From Bradyrhizobium iriomotense (GTDB lineage: Bacteria > Pseudomonadota > Alphaproteobacteria > Rhizobiales > Xanthobacteraceae), in contig NZ_BSOW01000004.1 in assembly GCF_030160715.1 (NCBI RefSeq), forward strand, positions 350,508 to 414,507: a stretch of DNA of 64,000 nucleotides, in the 5' to 3' direction. Made by a program: the position numbers and the translations under genes. Of this stretch, positions 1 to 7,678 are shown one piece after another (within the stretch, counting starts at the first letter, position 1; the number at the start of each line of letters is the position of its first letter). A model generated the notes under the pieces. That model was not told the origin of the DNA, did no database searches, and was given only the letters and a program-made list of their open reading frames with translations.

Positions 1-325
1 CGCCCCTTGTGACGTACTCCTGATGCAGGCAGCCGGCACTGCTGCAGAACCCTCCGCCGTTGCCGCACTGCAGATGCTCGAAATGCAGCCTGATGATGTG
101 TGAGTTGTCCAGATAGGTCGCGAAATAATGGGCGGCGCGCGCCGAATTTCCACACATGTGGTTCACGGCGTTGCGGACTTCGAGCGGCAAATGATCGATG
201 TGTTCGCGATTCCAGGGATCGTCGTGCCCGACCTGACTGCCGCGACCAAGTGCGGTCGGCGCCCCGATCAACACCAGGACAACTCCAACCACAACTGCCG
301 GGAATGGGATGCGCAAGGTCGACAT
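1..325 (-). CDS. Partial secreted hypothetical protein (3' end outside window)
   Basis: The reading frame opens with ATG at 325 and stays open to the window edge, giving about 108 residues without a stop. The first 27 or so residues form a signal peptide or N-terminal membrane segment (MSTLRIPF, then a run of V, L and A ending near TALG). The visible mature part holds several Cys and His residues (NHMCGNSARAAHYF, HLQCGNGGGFC, SAGCLHQEY), which suggests disulfides or metal binding. I do not recognise a family. It lies 160 bp upstream of the CusA-like pump stop codon, on the same strand and therefore downstream of the metal efflux operon, so it may be co-transcribed with it. Function unknown. 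Confidence 0.6.
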   Translation of the reverse strand, partial: MSTLRIPFPAVVVGVVLVLIGAPTALGRGSQVGHDDPWNREHIDHLPLEVRNAVNHMCGNSARAAHYFATYLDNSHIIRLHFEHLQCGNGGGFCSSAGCLHQEYVTRG

Positions 326-485
326 GCCAGCCTCCACTCTCACGGATGACTCGCAACGCTCACGAAGCAGAAGCTATCACACCACCCGGCCAACATCCTG
401 TTCAAGGCGACCCAATCGCGCTCGTGTGATCTTTCGCTGCTTCGCGGAAGAGGTCGGCTGCTCACATACGATCATGCCACCTGCG

Positions 486-3400
486 TTATTCGGCTGCCTC
501 AGGCCGATCGAGCGCCGGCGTCGCAGAATCGTCTTTGTTCGTGAGCCTAAACCCCTTCACCAGCCCGAAGATCGCGGGGATCACGATCAGCGTCAGCAGT
601 GTCGACGAGATCATGCCGCCGATCATGGGGACTGCGATGCGCTGCATGATCTCGGAGCCCGTGCCAGTGCTCCACATGATCGGCAAGAGACCAGCCATGA
701 TCGCGACCACCGTCATCATCTTCGGGCGGACGCGCTCCACGGCGCCTTCCATGATCGCGTCGTAGAGATCCTCGCGTGTCAGCGCGCGTCCTTCGGCGGC
801 GCGGCGCGCCTTGATCTCCGCCAGCGCCTGGTTGAGGTAGATCAGCATCACCACACCGGTTTCGGCAGCTACACCTGCGAGCGCGATGAAGCCGACGGCA
901 ACCGCGACCGAGAGGTTGAAGCCGAGCCACCACATCAGCCAGAGCCCGCCGACGAGCGCGAACGGCAGCGAGAGCATGACGATCATGGTCTCCGTTACCG
1001 AGCGGAAGTTGAGGTAGAGCAGCAGGAAGATGATCAGGAGCGTCACCGGCACCACGATCTTCAACCGTGCGGCCGCCCGTTCCAGATATTCGTACTGCCC
1101 GCTCCAGACGACATAATAGCCCGGCGGAAACGCGATGCTCGCCTGCACCGAGCGTTGCGCATCGGCGACGTAGCCGCCGAGGTCGCGGTCGCGGATATCG
1201 ACATAGATGTAGGTCGCCAATTGCCCGTTCTCGGTCCGGATCGAGCTCGGCCCGCGCGCTGGCGCGACATCGGCGACTTCGCCGAGCGGCACGGCCCCGC
1301 CGGTCGGCATCGGCACCAGAATGTCGCTTGCGATCGCCTTCGGATTGTCGCGGAGATCGCGGGGGTAGCGCATGTTGACCGTGAAGCGCTGCCGGCCTTC
1401 GACTGTCGTCGTCACGGCCTGGCCGCCGAGCGCGGTGGCGATCGTGTCCTGCACGTCCTGCACCATGATGCCATAGCGCGACAGCGCTTCGCGGTTCGGC
1501 GCGATCTCGAGGTAGTAGCCGCCAAGGCTGCGCTCGGCATAGGCCGACGACGTGCCGGGCACGGTCTTGAGCACCTGCTCGATCTGCCTCGCAAGCTTGT
1601 CGATCCCGGCGAGATCGGTGCCGATAACCTTGACGCCGACAGGAGTGCGGATGCCGGTCGAGAGCATGTCGATGCGCGCCTTGATCGGCATGGTCCAGGC
1701 GTTGGAGACACCAGGAAACTGCAGCGCCTTGTCCATCTCCGCGACCAGGCTGTCCACGGTCACGCCCGCGCGCCATTGCTCCTTCGGCCTGAGATTGATC
1801 ACAGTCTCGAACATTTCCGAGGGCGCAGGATCCGTCGCAGTCGCCGCCCGTCCGGCCTTGCCGTAGACCGAACCGACCTCCGGGAATGAGCGGATGATCC
1901 GGTTCTGCGTCTGCATCAGCTCGGCCGCCTTGGTTACGGAGATGCCGGGTAGCGTAGTCGGCATGTACAACAGCGTGCCCTCGTTGAGGTTTGGCATGAA
2001 CTCGGTGCCGAGCTGGCGCGCCGGCCAGACCGAGATAGCGAGCACACCGAGCGCCAGCACGATCACCAGCGTCTTGGCGTGCAACACGCCCTTGATCACG
2101 GGGCGATAGATCCAGATCAGGAAGCTGTTGATCGGATTTCTGTGCTCCGGGATGATTTTGCCACGCACGAAGATCACCATCAGCGCCGGCACCAAGGTGA
2201 CCGACAGGAGTGCTGAGGCCGCCATCGCAAAGGTCTTGGTGAAGGCTAGCGGGCTGAACAGCCGTCCCTCCTGCTGCTCCAGCGTGAAGATCGGCATGAA
2301 CGACACGGTGATGATCAGCAGGCTGAAGAACAGCGCAGGCCCGACTTCCGATGCGGCCTCGATCAGGATCGCGATACGCGGCTTCCCCGGTTCGGCGCGC
2401 TCGAGATGCTTGTGCGCGTTCTCGATCATGACGATCGCGGCATCGATCATGGCGCCGATCGCGATCGCTATGCCGCCGAGGCTCATGATGTTGGAGCCGA
2501 TACCGAGCAGCTTCATCGCGCCGAATGCCATGAGTACGCCGACCGGCAGCATCAGGATGGCAACCAGAGCACTGCGGACATGCAGCAGGAACACGATGCA
2601 GACCAGCGCAACGACAATGCTCTCCTCGACCAGCGTGTGCCTGAGGGTGTCGATGGCGGCGTAGATCAGGTTCGAGCGGTCGTAGACCGGCACGATCTCG
2701 ACCGACTTCGGCAGGCTGGTCGCGATCTCCTTGAACCGCTTCTTGACGTTCTCGATGACATCGAGCGCGTTCATGCCGAACCGCTGCAGGATGATGCCGC
2801 TGGCGACTTCCCCCTCGCCATTGAGCTCGGTGATGCCGCGCCGCTCGTCCGGTCCGAGCTCGACCCGGGCAACATCCCGCAACAGCACGGGCGTGCCCTT
2901 GTCGGACTTGAGCACGATGTTGCCGAGGTCGTTGATGCCCTTGAGGTAGCCCTTGCCCCGGATGACGTATTCGAACTCCGAGAGCTCGACCGTGCGTCCG
3001 CCGACGTCAGCATTGCTGGCGCGGATCGCATCGCGAACCTTCTGCATGGGAATGCCGAGGTCGCGCATCCGCTGCGGATCGAGGATCACGTTGTATTGCT
3101 TGACGAAGCCGCCGACGCTCGCCACCTCGGCGACGCCTTCGGCCTTGGCGAGTGCGAATTTCAGGTTCCAGTCCTGGATGGTGCGCGTGTCGGCAAGATT
3201 TAGCTCCTTCGACATCACCGCGTATTGGTAAACCCAGCCGACGCCGGTCGCGTCCGGGCCAATGGTTGGCGTCACTCCCGCCGGCAATCTCGATGCCGCA
3301 GAATTCAGGAATTCGAGCACGCGCGAGCGCGCCCAGTAGATGTCGGTGCCGTCCTCGAAGATGACGTAGACGAAGGAGACGCCGAAGAAGGAGAAGCCGC

Positions 3401-3647
3401 GCACCACCTTCGATTTCGGCACCGTCAGCATCGCAGTCGTCAGGGGATAGGTGACCTGGTCCTCGATCACCTGCGGCGCCTGGCCGGGATATTCGGTATA
3501 GACGATCACCTGGGTGTCGGAGAGATCGGGAATGGCGTCCAGCGGCAGGTGGATCAGCGCGTAGAGTCCGGCGGCGGCGGCAAAGCCGGTGCCGAACAGC
3601 ACCAGCAGCAGGTTGCGGGCCGACCAGGCGATGACACGGGCGATCAT
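486..3647 (-). CDS. cusA: CusA/CzcA-type heavy-metal RND efflux pump, probably Cu(I)/Ag(I)
   Basis: This is the inner-membrane proton-driven pump of a tripartite metal efflux system, 1053 aa, the normal length of the family. TM4 carries the HME signature AIAIGAMIDAAIVMIEN with the proton-relay Asp at residue 402, equivalent to CusA D405. The three methionines that bind Cu(I)/Ag(I) in E. coli CusA (M573, M623, M672) appear conserved here as M562 (YMPTTLPG), M612 (SEMFET) and M661 (RIDMLSTG), which favours monovalent copper/silver over zinc/cobalt. The start overlaps the cusB stop by 4 bp (ATGA), so the two are translationally coupled. No outer-membrane factor gene is adjacent; the operon must borrow a TolC/CusC-like partner from elsewhere. 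Confidence 0.92.
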   Translation of the reverse strand: MIARVIAWSARNLLLVLFGTGFAAAAGLYALIHLPLDAIPDLSDTQVIVYTEYPGQAPQVIEDQVTYPLTTAMLTVPKSKVVRGFSFFGVSFVYVIFEDGTDIYWARSRVLEFLNSAASRLPAGVTPTIGPDATGVGWVYQYAVMSKELNLADTRTIQDWNLKFALAKAEGVAEVASVGGFVKQYNVILDPQRMRDLGIPMQKVRDAIRASNADVGGRTVELSEFEYVIRGKGYLKGINDLGNIVLKSDKGTPVLLRDVARVELGPDERRGITELNGEGEVASGIILQRFGMNALDVIENVKKRFKEIATSLPKSVEIVPVYDRSNLIYAAIDTLRHTLVEESIVVALVCIVFLLHVRSALVAILMLPVGVLMAFGAMKLLGIGSNIMSLGGIAIAIGAMIDAAIVMIENAHKHLERAEPGKPRIAILIEAASEVGPALFFSLLIITVSFMPIFTLEQQEGRLFSPLAFTKTFAMAASALLSVTLVPALMVIFVRGKIIPEHRNPINSFLIWIYRPVIKGVLHAKTLVIVLALGVLAISVWPARQLGTEFMPNLNEGTLLYMPTTLPGISVTKAAELMQTQNRIIRSFPEVGSVYGKAGRAATATDPAPSEMFETVINLRPKEQWRAGVTVDSLVAEMDKALQFPGVSNAWTMPIKARIDMLSTGIRTPVGVKVIGTDLAGIDKLARQIEQVLKTVPGTSSAYAERSLGGYYLEIAPNREALSRYGIMVQDVQDTIATALGGQAVTTTVEGRQRFTVNMRYPRDLRDNPKAIASDILVPMPTGGAVPLGEVADVAPARGPSSIRTENGQLATYIYVDIRDRDLGGYVADAQRSVQASIAFPPGYYVVWSGQYEYLERAAARLKIVVPVTLLIIFLLLYLNFRSVTETMIVMLSLPFALVGGLWLMWWLGFNLSVAVAVGFIALAGVAAETGVVMLIYLNQALAEIKARRAAEGRALTREDLYDAIMEGAVERVRPKMMTVVAIMAGLLPIMWSTGTGSEIMQRIAVPMIGGMISSTLLTLIVIPAIFGLVKGFRLTNKDDSATPALDRPEAAE

Positions 3648-5080
3648 GGCTTGGCTCCCATGGGCTTGTCGCCGGAGAGATCGGCGCCCTGCGAACGGCC
3701 AGCTTCGGCAAACCCCTTCAGTGCCGCTTTCAGATTGCTCTCGGCGTCGATCAGGAAGTTGGCCGAGGTCACGACCGCTTCACCTTCGGCGAGGCCTTCC
3801 GCGATCTCGACGTAACCGCCGCCCCGACGGCCGAGCTTGACGTCGCGCGGTTCGAAACGCCCCTGGCCCTTGTCGATCAGGACCGCCTGGCGCGTGCCAC
3901 TGTCGAGCACGGCGCTTTCGGGAACAACGAGCACCGGACTTGGCGTCCCGGTCTCGATCTCGGCATCGACGTACATCTCGGGCCGCAGCGCTTCATCGGG
4001 ATTGGGCACTTCGACGCGGATGCGCGCTGTGCGGGTTTGGGCGTTCAGGTGCGGATAGATCAGCGCCACGGCGCCGGCGAAGCTCTGGCCGGCCAGGGCG
4101 CGTGGCCGGACCATTACTTTCGTTCCGATGGCGACCTGCGCCAGATCGCGTTCGGCGACGTCGATGAGAACCCAGACCAGGCGGTGATCGGCGATCCTGA
4201 ACAGAACGTCGCCGGGTCCCGCCCGCATTCCGTTCACCGCGTTTCGCTCGAGGATTTCGCCATCCTGCGGGGCGAGCCAGGGAATCGAGAGCGAGATGTC
4301 GCGTGTGCGTTCGAGGTCCTTGATGGCCTGCTCGGGCGCCGCGAGATTCTCCAGCCTTCGACGTGCGCCCTTCAATTCCTTTCCGGTGGCGCCGGCGTTG
4401 ATTGCGGACAGATATTCGGCAGCAGCGCTGGAAAGCGCCGGGCTGTATACGTTCATCAGCGGCTGCCCCTTGTGGACGTGCTCACCGGTCGTGACGTTGG
4501 CAACGCTCTCCACGAAGCCCTCGAAGCGGAGAGCGACGACCGAGATGCGGCGCTCGTCCTCCTGGACAGTCCCGGGCGCGCGGATCACCGACCTGATGGG
4601 CTGCCGCACGACCGGTTCGGACTTCGCGCCGGTGCGCTGGATCTTGCCCGGCGAAAGCTTGACGCTCCCGTCGTCGCTGTCGTCGCCGTCGTAGACGGGG
4701 ATGTAGTCCATCCCCATCGAGTCCTTCTTTGGCACCGGCGAGGTGTCCGGCAGGCCCATCGGGTTGCGGTAGTATTTGATCTTGCGATCGGCTCTGGTCT
4801 CGGCCGTCGCCGCGGGCTGCTCGGGCTCGTCGAAGCTTACGTCCGCGCTCGCAGGCACGGCACGATAGTCGCGGCCGTCCCCGGTCTTCTTGGGTATGAG
4901 CGAATAGAGCGGCTTGCCGTCCGGGTCCTGATAGTAAATCGGGGCAGCCGTATCCGCCGCGTTTGCCGCGGATGCGATGGGGCCGTCGTTCGGCTGCTGT
5001 CTCAGCAGCCCCGCGAACAGCGCGACACCTGCCGCTGCGAGAACCGCAGCGGCAGTGCCGATGAGGCGGCGACGGGTCAT
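3644..5080 (-). CDS. cusB: CusB-type periplasmic adaptor of metal RND efflux
   Basis: This is the membrane fusion protein that links the CusA-like pump to an outer-membrane channel, 478 aa. An N-terminal anchor (residues 7-26) is followed by two copies of the heavy-metal-binding domain. The first copy (about 48-75, IYYQDPDGKPLYS) has lost its methionines. The second (about 102-131, KYYRNPMGLPDTSPVPKKDS, then MGMDYIP) keeps the Met-rich form. Barrel-sandwich and beta-barrel regions follow (RAPGTVQEDERRISVVALR, then VARVEVPNPDEALRPEMYVDA-like segments). It starts 4 bp inside the end of the upstream FixH-like gene. Copper or silver is the likely substrate, judged from the Met cluster in the partner pump. 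Confidence 0.9.
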   Translation of the reverse strand: MTRRRLIGTAAAVLAAAGVALFAGLLRQQPNDGPIASAANAADTAAPIYYQDPDGKPLYSLIPKKTGDGRDYRAVPASADVSFDEPEQPAATAETRADRKIKYYRNPMGLPDTSPVPKKDSMGMDYIPVYDGDDSDDGSVKLSPGKIQRTGAKSEPVVRQPIRSVIRAPGTVQEDERRISVVALRFEGFVESVANVTTGEHVHKGQPLMNVYSPALSSAAAEYLSAINAGATGKELKGARRRLENLAAPEQAIKDLERTRDISLSIPWLAPQDGEILERNAVNGMRAGPGDVLFRIADHRLVWVLIDVAERDLAQVAIGTKVMVRPRALAGQSFAGAVALIYPHLNAQTRTARIRVEVPNPDEALRPEMYVDAEIETGTPSPVLVVPESAVLDSGTRQAVLIDKGQGRFEPRDVKLGRRGGGYVEIAEGLAEGEAVVTSANFLIDAESNLKAALKGFAEAGRSQGADLSGDKPMGAKP

Positions 5081-5484
5081 TTCTCGGCCGTGACGACGAG
5101 CTTGTTCTCGACCGTGCCGGTTTCGCCCTGCACCTTGGCGCCGAGCGAAAGCTGCCAGCGGCCGGCCATGCCGAATGTCGCCTTGAACCGGTAGGTCCCG
5201 GGCTCGGTGCCCGGCATCGCGGTGACCTTGGTGGCCATTTCCTGCATGCCGTCGGGAGCCATGTCGAGCCGAGTGGCAAAGATCACCGCATCGGGCACCG
5301 GCTTGCCGGTGGTCTTGTCGACTAGGCGCACGGTGACGATGCGATCGGCGCCGGCCTTGACCGTCGGCTGAACGAGCTGGAACTCGTAGTTCTTGATTTC
5401 AGCATGGGCAGGCAAGGCTGTGCCCGCGAACGCGACACCGATCAGCGCGGCCATGGCGGCGCGCGCAACGTTGGAAGTCCTCAT
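5077..5484 (-). CDS. Secreted FixH/YtkA-like domain protein of the RND operon
   Basis: First gene of the efflux operon. I place the start at ATG 5484 (MRTSNVARA), because the longer frame adds 14 residues before a clean signal peptide ending at AHA-E (about residue 26). The mature part, about 110 aa, is one small beta-sandwich domain of the FixH/YtkA type, with the typical ends 'VKAG...IVTVRLVD' and 'GMAGRWQLSLGAKVQGE'. Related domains occur twice in the copper island at 50.5-60.2 kb. It overlaps cusB by 4 bp. A periplasmic metal-delivery or assembly role is inferred from the context only. Confidence 0.8.
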   Translation of the reverse strand: MRTSNVARAAMAALIGVAFAGTALPAHAEIKNYEFQLVQPTVKAGADRIVTVRLVDKTTGKPVPDAVIFATRLDMAPDGMQEMATKVTAMPGTEPGTYRFKATFGMAGRWQLSLGAKVQGETGTVENKLVVTAEK

Positions 5485-5580
5485 TGATGTGGTCCTCGAT
5501 AGGTCTGATTGCCGCCAACGCGGCATGCAACGGCGCGCGCCGCTTCCGACGCGCGAGACGATCAGGCGCTTACGCGCCCA

Positions 5581-5958
5581 TCAGACGTCGGCTCGAGGGG
5601 GATGGTCGGGAGGCTTGGCGCCGAGCCCGTCGATCAGGAGATCATCGATCGGAGCGAATGCGCTGTGTCGCGCGTGGCGCTCGATCGGAGAAACTGCTCC
5701 GGACGGCGCGGGGAGGGAGACGTTGAGCAGGCACAGCGCCACGAACGGACAGGATCCACAGTCCTTGCTCTCGGTCTCGCCCGGACAGCAGGGCATGTCC
5801 TCCGCCTGCGTGTCGCCGGACATCGCCTGCATGTCGTGGCCCGAGGCCGGCGCAGCCAACACTGGTGCCGCCAGCGGCGCGAGCAGAAGCCCGGCCGCGA
5901 CCAGCAGCGTCACCACGACGTTGGCGAACCGTTTCAGGTGCATAACCATTTGTCGCAT
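5581..5958 (-). CDS. Small Cys-rich exported protein (DUF2946-like)
   Basis: A 125 aa protein with an N-terminal hydrophobic export segment (residues 11-36, ending APVLAAPA), followed by a Cys-rich patch with C57, C58, C67, C70 and C76 (DMPCCPGETES, DCGSCPF). This layout, signal segment, short linker, CxxC/CC motif and a weakly conserved tail, is that of the DUF2946-type proteins found beside copper genes, two of which head the copper modules at 50.5 and 53.4 kb. It lies 97 bp upstream of the RND efflux operon on the same strand and may be its first gene. A role in copper handling is inferred. The ATG at 5946 (MVMHL) is a possible alternative start near the assigned one. Confidence 0.65.
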   Translation of the reverse strand: MRQMVMHLKRFANVVVTLLVAAGLLLAPLAAPVLAAPASGHDMQAMSGDTQAEDMPCCPGETESKDCGSCPFVALCLLNVSLPAPSGAVSPIERHARHSAFAPIDDLLIDGLGAKPPDHPPRADV

Positions 5959-6060
5959 GGTGCCGCCGAACCTGCAAACCCACCGGCTTCACGATTTTGC
6001 CAGCGACTTGGCACACCGGCGGGACGCGGCGGATGGCTCTGGTCCGGGTCCAGATGCGAT

Positions 6061-6168
6061 GATGGCACAATGCCCCTGATTTGCCCGACATGTCAAATGA
6101 ATTCGGAAAATTAAAAACGCGCGCCGGCGGCCGTCGACTCCTTTGCATGGGGTTGTTTTCGATATTTT
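6061..6168 (+). repeat. Dispersed intergenic repeat, copy 1
   Basis: A stretch of about 108 bp whose reverse complement recurs at 63751-63859. Both begin GATGGCA, share CTGATTTGCCCGAC in the first third and end with a 25-nt identical block (6135-6159 here) that contains TTTGCATGGGGTTG. The middle is more variable. It fills the gap between two minus-strand genes. I recall very similar sequences between genes throughout Bradyrhizobium genomes; function unknown. Confidence 0.75.
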
Positions 6169-6178
6169 GATTGTACGG

Positions 6179-6367
6179 TCACGGAACCTCGGAAACGGCG
6201 GAGGCATCGCCGCCTTCAACCGTCACCGCGACGCGGCGGCTCGCTTCCATCGCCCGCTCCAGCCATTTGATGGCTTCATCGATCCATTGATCATGGTGCT
6301 CGGGATCGGCGAGCGCCTTTTCCCGGAATGCGTTCGCCTGGTTCAGGCACGCCGTTCTGCGGTCCAC
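6179..6367 (-). CDS. Small conserved hypothetical protein, 62 aa
   Basis: A 62-residue protein with GTG start at 6367, preceded by a purine-rich GGGAG about 6 nt upstream. It has an acidic/basic helical composition (ACLNQANAFREKALADPEHH, DEAIKWLERAMEASRR) and no membrane segment or Cys. The sequence looks like a short helical hairpin with regular hydrophobic spacing, which supports real coding. Soluble and cytoplasmic. No family recognised and no evident link to the neighbours. Confidence 0.6.
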   Translation of the reverse strand: MDRRTACLNQANAFREKALADPEHHDQWIDEAIKWLERAMEASRRVAVTVEGGDASAVSEVP

Positions 6368-6466
6368 GCGGCTCTCCCGCTCCTGGAGGTGTCCGCCCCG
6401 ACCGCATCTTTGATGATTCCGAGATTGGCGTCGTTAACATAAGACAGCCAATACCGCGCAAAGCGG

Positions 6467-6505
6467 AAGGCCCCAGCTCCCGGCGGTGACCGGGGCTGGG
6501 GCCTT
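6467..6505. other. Long stable hairpin in the gap before the small membrane peptide
   Basis: An 11-bp perfect outer stem (6467-6477 with 6495-6505, AAGGCCCCAGC/GCTGGGGCCTT), a one-base bulge (T6478), a 5-bp inner stem (6479-6483 with 6490-6494) and a six-base loop. No U-run follows on either strand, so it is not a typical intrinsic terminator. It sits in the 279-bp gap 6368-6646 and may belong to a non-coding RNA or a processing site. Confidence 0.55.
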
Positions 6506-6562
6506 GTGCTCACAATCTATGTTCCCTTGGACTTGTGCGGATAACCCACATCTCGATGGTTC

Positions 6563-6614
6563 GTTCCCCGCCTAGGGAAGCTCCCGTTAGGAACATTCCT
6601 TGTGCCTCTTCATT
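6563..6614. promoter_or_regulatory. Possible divergent EcfG-type promoter motifs
   Basis: GGAAC occurs at 6590-6594 on the plus strand, 53 bp before the small peptide ORF, and on the minus strand at 6567-6563, where it is followed after 16 nt by GGTT. The general stress sigma factor EcfG of Bradyrhizobium recognises GGAAC-N16/17-cGTT. The -10 match is partial on the minus strand and weak on the plus strand (CATT), so this is suggestive only. Confidence 0.25.
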
Positions 6615-6646
6615 AGCGCCGCGGAGCATTTGAGGAGGATGGGCTT

Positions 6647-6721
6647 ATGGACGGATTGATTTATCTCATCGGCTTGATTGTCGTGATCATGGCGATCCTG
6701 TCGTTCTTCGGCCTGCGCTGA
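6647..6721 (+). CDS. 24-residue single-span membrane peptide
   Basis: ATG at 6647 preceded by GAGGAGGAT at a proper distance (Shine-Dalgarno about 6634-6640). The product is 24 aa: a short MDGLIY start, an almost wholly hydrophobic helix (LIGLIVVIMAILSFFG) and a final LR. The combination of strong ribosome binding site, one transmembrane helix and position 10 bp before another membrane protein gene (start 6732) argues for a real small protein. It is too short for normal gene callers. Function unknown; stress-induced membrane peptides often have this form. Confidence 0.6.
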   Translation: MDGLIYLIGLIVVIMAILSFFGLR

Positions 6722-6731
6722 GAGAGCTGCG

Positions 6732-7625
6732 ATGACTATCGAAGCTCTCGTGCAGGAAGAGGTCATGGAAGGTGGCGTGCCCGCCGCCGAAGGCCGCTGG
6801 GCCATCCAGTGGAGTTCGGTGCTGGCGGGTGCGTTCGCTGCCGGTGCACTGTCGTTCATCCTGGTCAGCTTTGGCGTCGCCATCGGCCTCGGCGTTAGCT
6901 CGACGTCGCCGACATGGCGCGATGCGTCATCGGCGCTGGCGCTGCTGTCGGGATTTTATCTGATCCTCCAGGCGATCGTCAGCTTCGGCTTTGGCGGCTA
7001 CATCGCCGGGCGGATCGCACGGCCAGCGGCTGCGCTCGTGACGATCGAGGATGACGGCGAGCGACGGGACGGGTTGCACGGACTGATGTCATGGGCTCTC
7101 GCCGTGCTGATCGGTGCGGCACTGCTCACGGTCCTCGGCGCGGCCGCGATCGAGCGCTCGCCGATGCGCAGCTCGGCCAGCAATGCAACTGCCGCTGAGC
7201 CGCTGTTGAGCTATGAGCTCGACAAGCTGTTCCGCGCGCCACGCCGGCCGCCGAACACCGACATGAGGGAAGCCCGCGCCGAAGCTGGCCGCATCCTCAT
7301 GACGTCATCGAGCCACAGCGGCGTCAGCAGCGATGATCGCAGCTATCTCGTGCAACAGACGGCCGCATTCACGGGACTGGCGCCGGCGGATTCCGAGCGC
7401 CGCGTCGACGCCGCGATCGCGGGGTCGCAGACGGCGATCAACCACGTGCGGCGCAGCTCGATCATCGTCGCATTCTCGGTCGCGGCGGCGACCCTGATCG
7501 GAGCCGTCGTCGCGTGGGCGGCGGCAGTCGCGGGCGGACGACACCGCGACGGTGAACCCTTGCCGCAATGGATGGCGAGTTCGAACCGCTTCCATCGCGG
7601 ACGCCGCCCAATACCGGTGCCGTAG
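6732..7625 (+). CDS. Hypothetical integral membrane protein
   Basis: A 297 aa protein with about four transmembrane helices: roughly residues 25-50, 65-92, 115-137 and 245-270. Between helices 3 and 4 lies a soluble segment of about 100 residues rich in Ser, Arg and Asp. The helix 2 end reads SFGFGGYIAGRIARP, a Gly-rich motif seen in many small alphaproteobacterial membrane proteins of unknown function. The tail after residue 275 is Arg/Pro-rich and probably disordered. Probably in one transcript with the 24-residue peptide 10 bp upstream. No enzymatic motif seen. Confidence 0.7.
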   Translation: MTIEALVQEEVMEGGVPAAEGRWAIQWSSVLAGAFAAGALSFILVSFGVAIGLGVSSTSPTWRDASSALALLSGFYLILQAIVSFGFGGYIAGRIARPAAALVTIEDDGERRDGLHGLMSWALAVLIGAALLTVLGAAAIERSPMRSSASNATAAEPLLSYELDKLFRAPRRPPNTDMREARAEAGRILMTSSSHSGVSSDDRSYLVQQTAAFTGLAPADSERRVDAAIAGSQTAINHVRRSSIIVAFSVAAATLIGAVVAWAAAVAGGRHRDGEPLPQWMASSNRFHRGRRPIPVP

Positions 7626-7678
7626 CTTCATGATCGTGGCTGGGACGAACCCAGCCACGACCTTGGCCTTCGGGAATC

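Noticed and set aside
309..1889. A plus-strand frame of 526 codons opposite the end of cusA.
   Set aside because: No family features, and the minus strand carries a full RND pump with all motifs.
5077..5484. Reading the FixH-like protein as part of a cytochrome cbb3 assembly unit (fixGHIS).
   Set aside because: No fixG, fixI or fixS beside it; it overlaps cusB and carries a cleavable signal peptide rather than the FixH membrane anchor layout.
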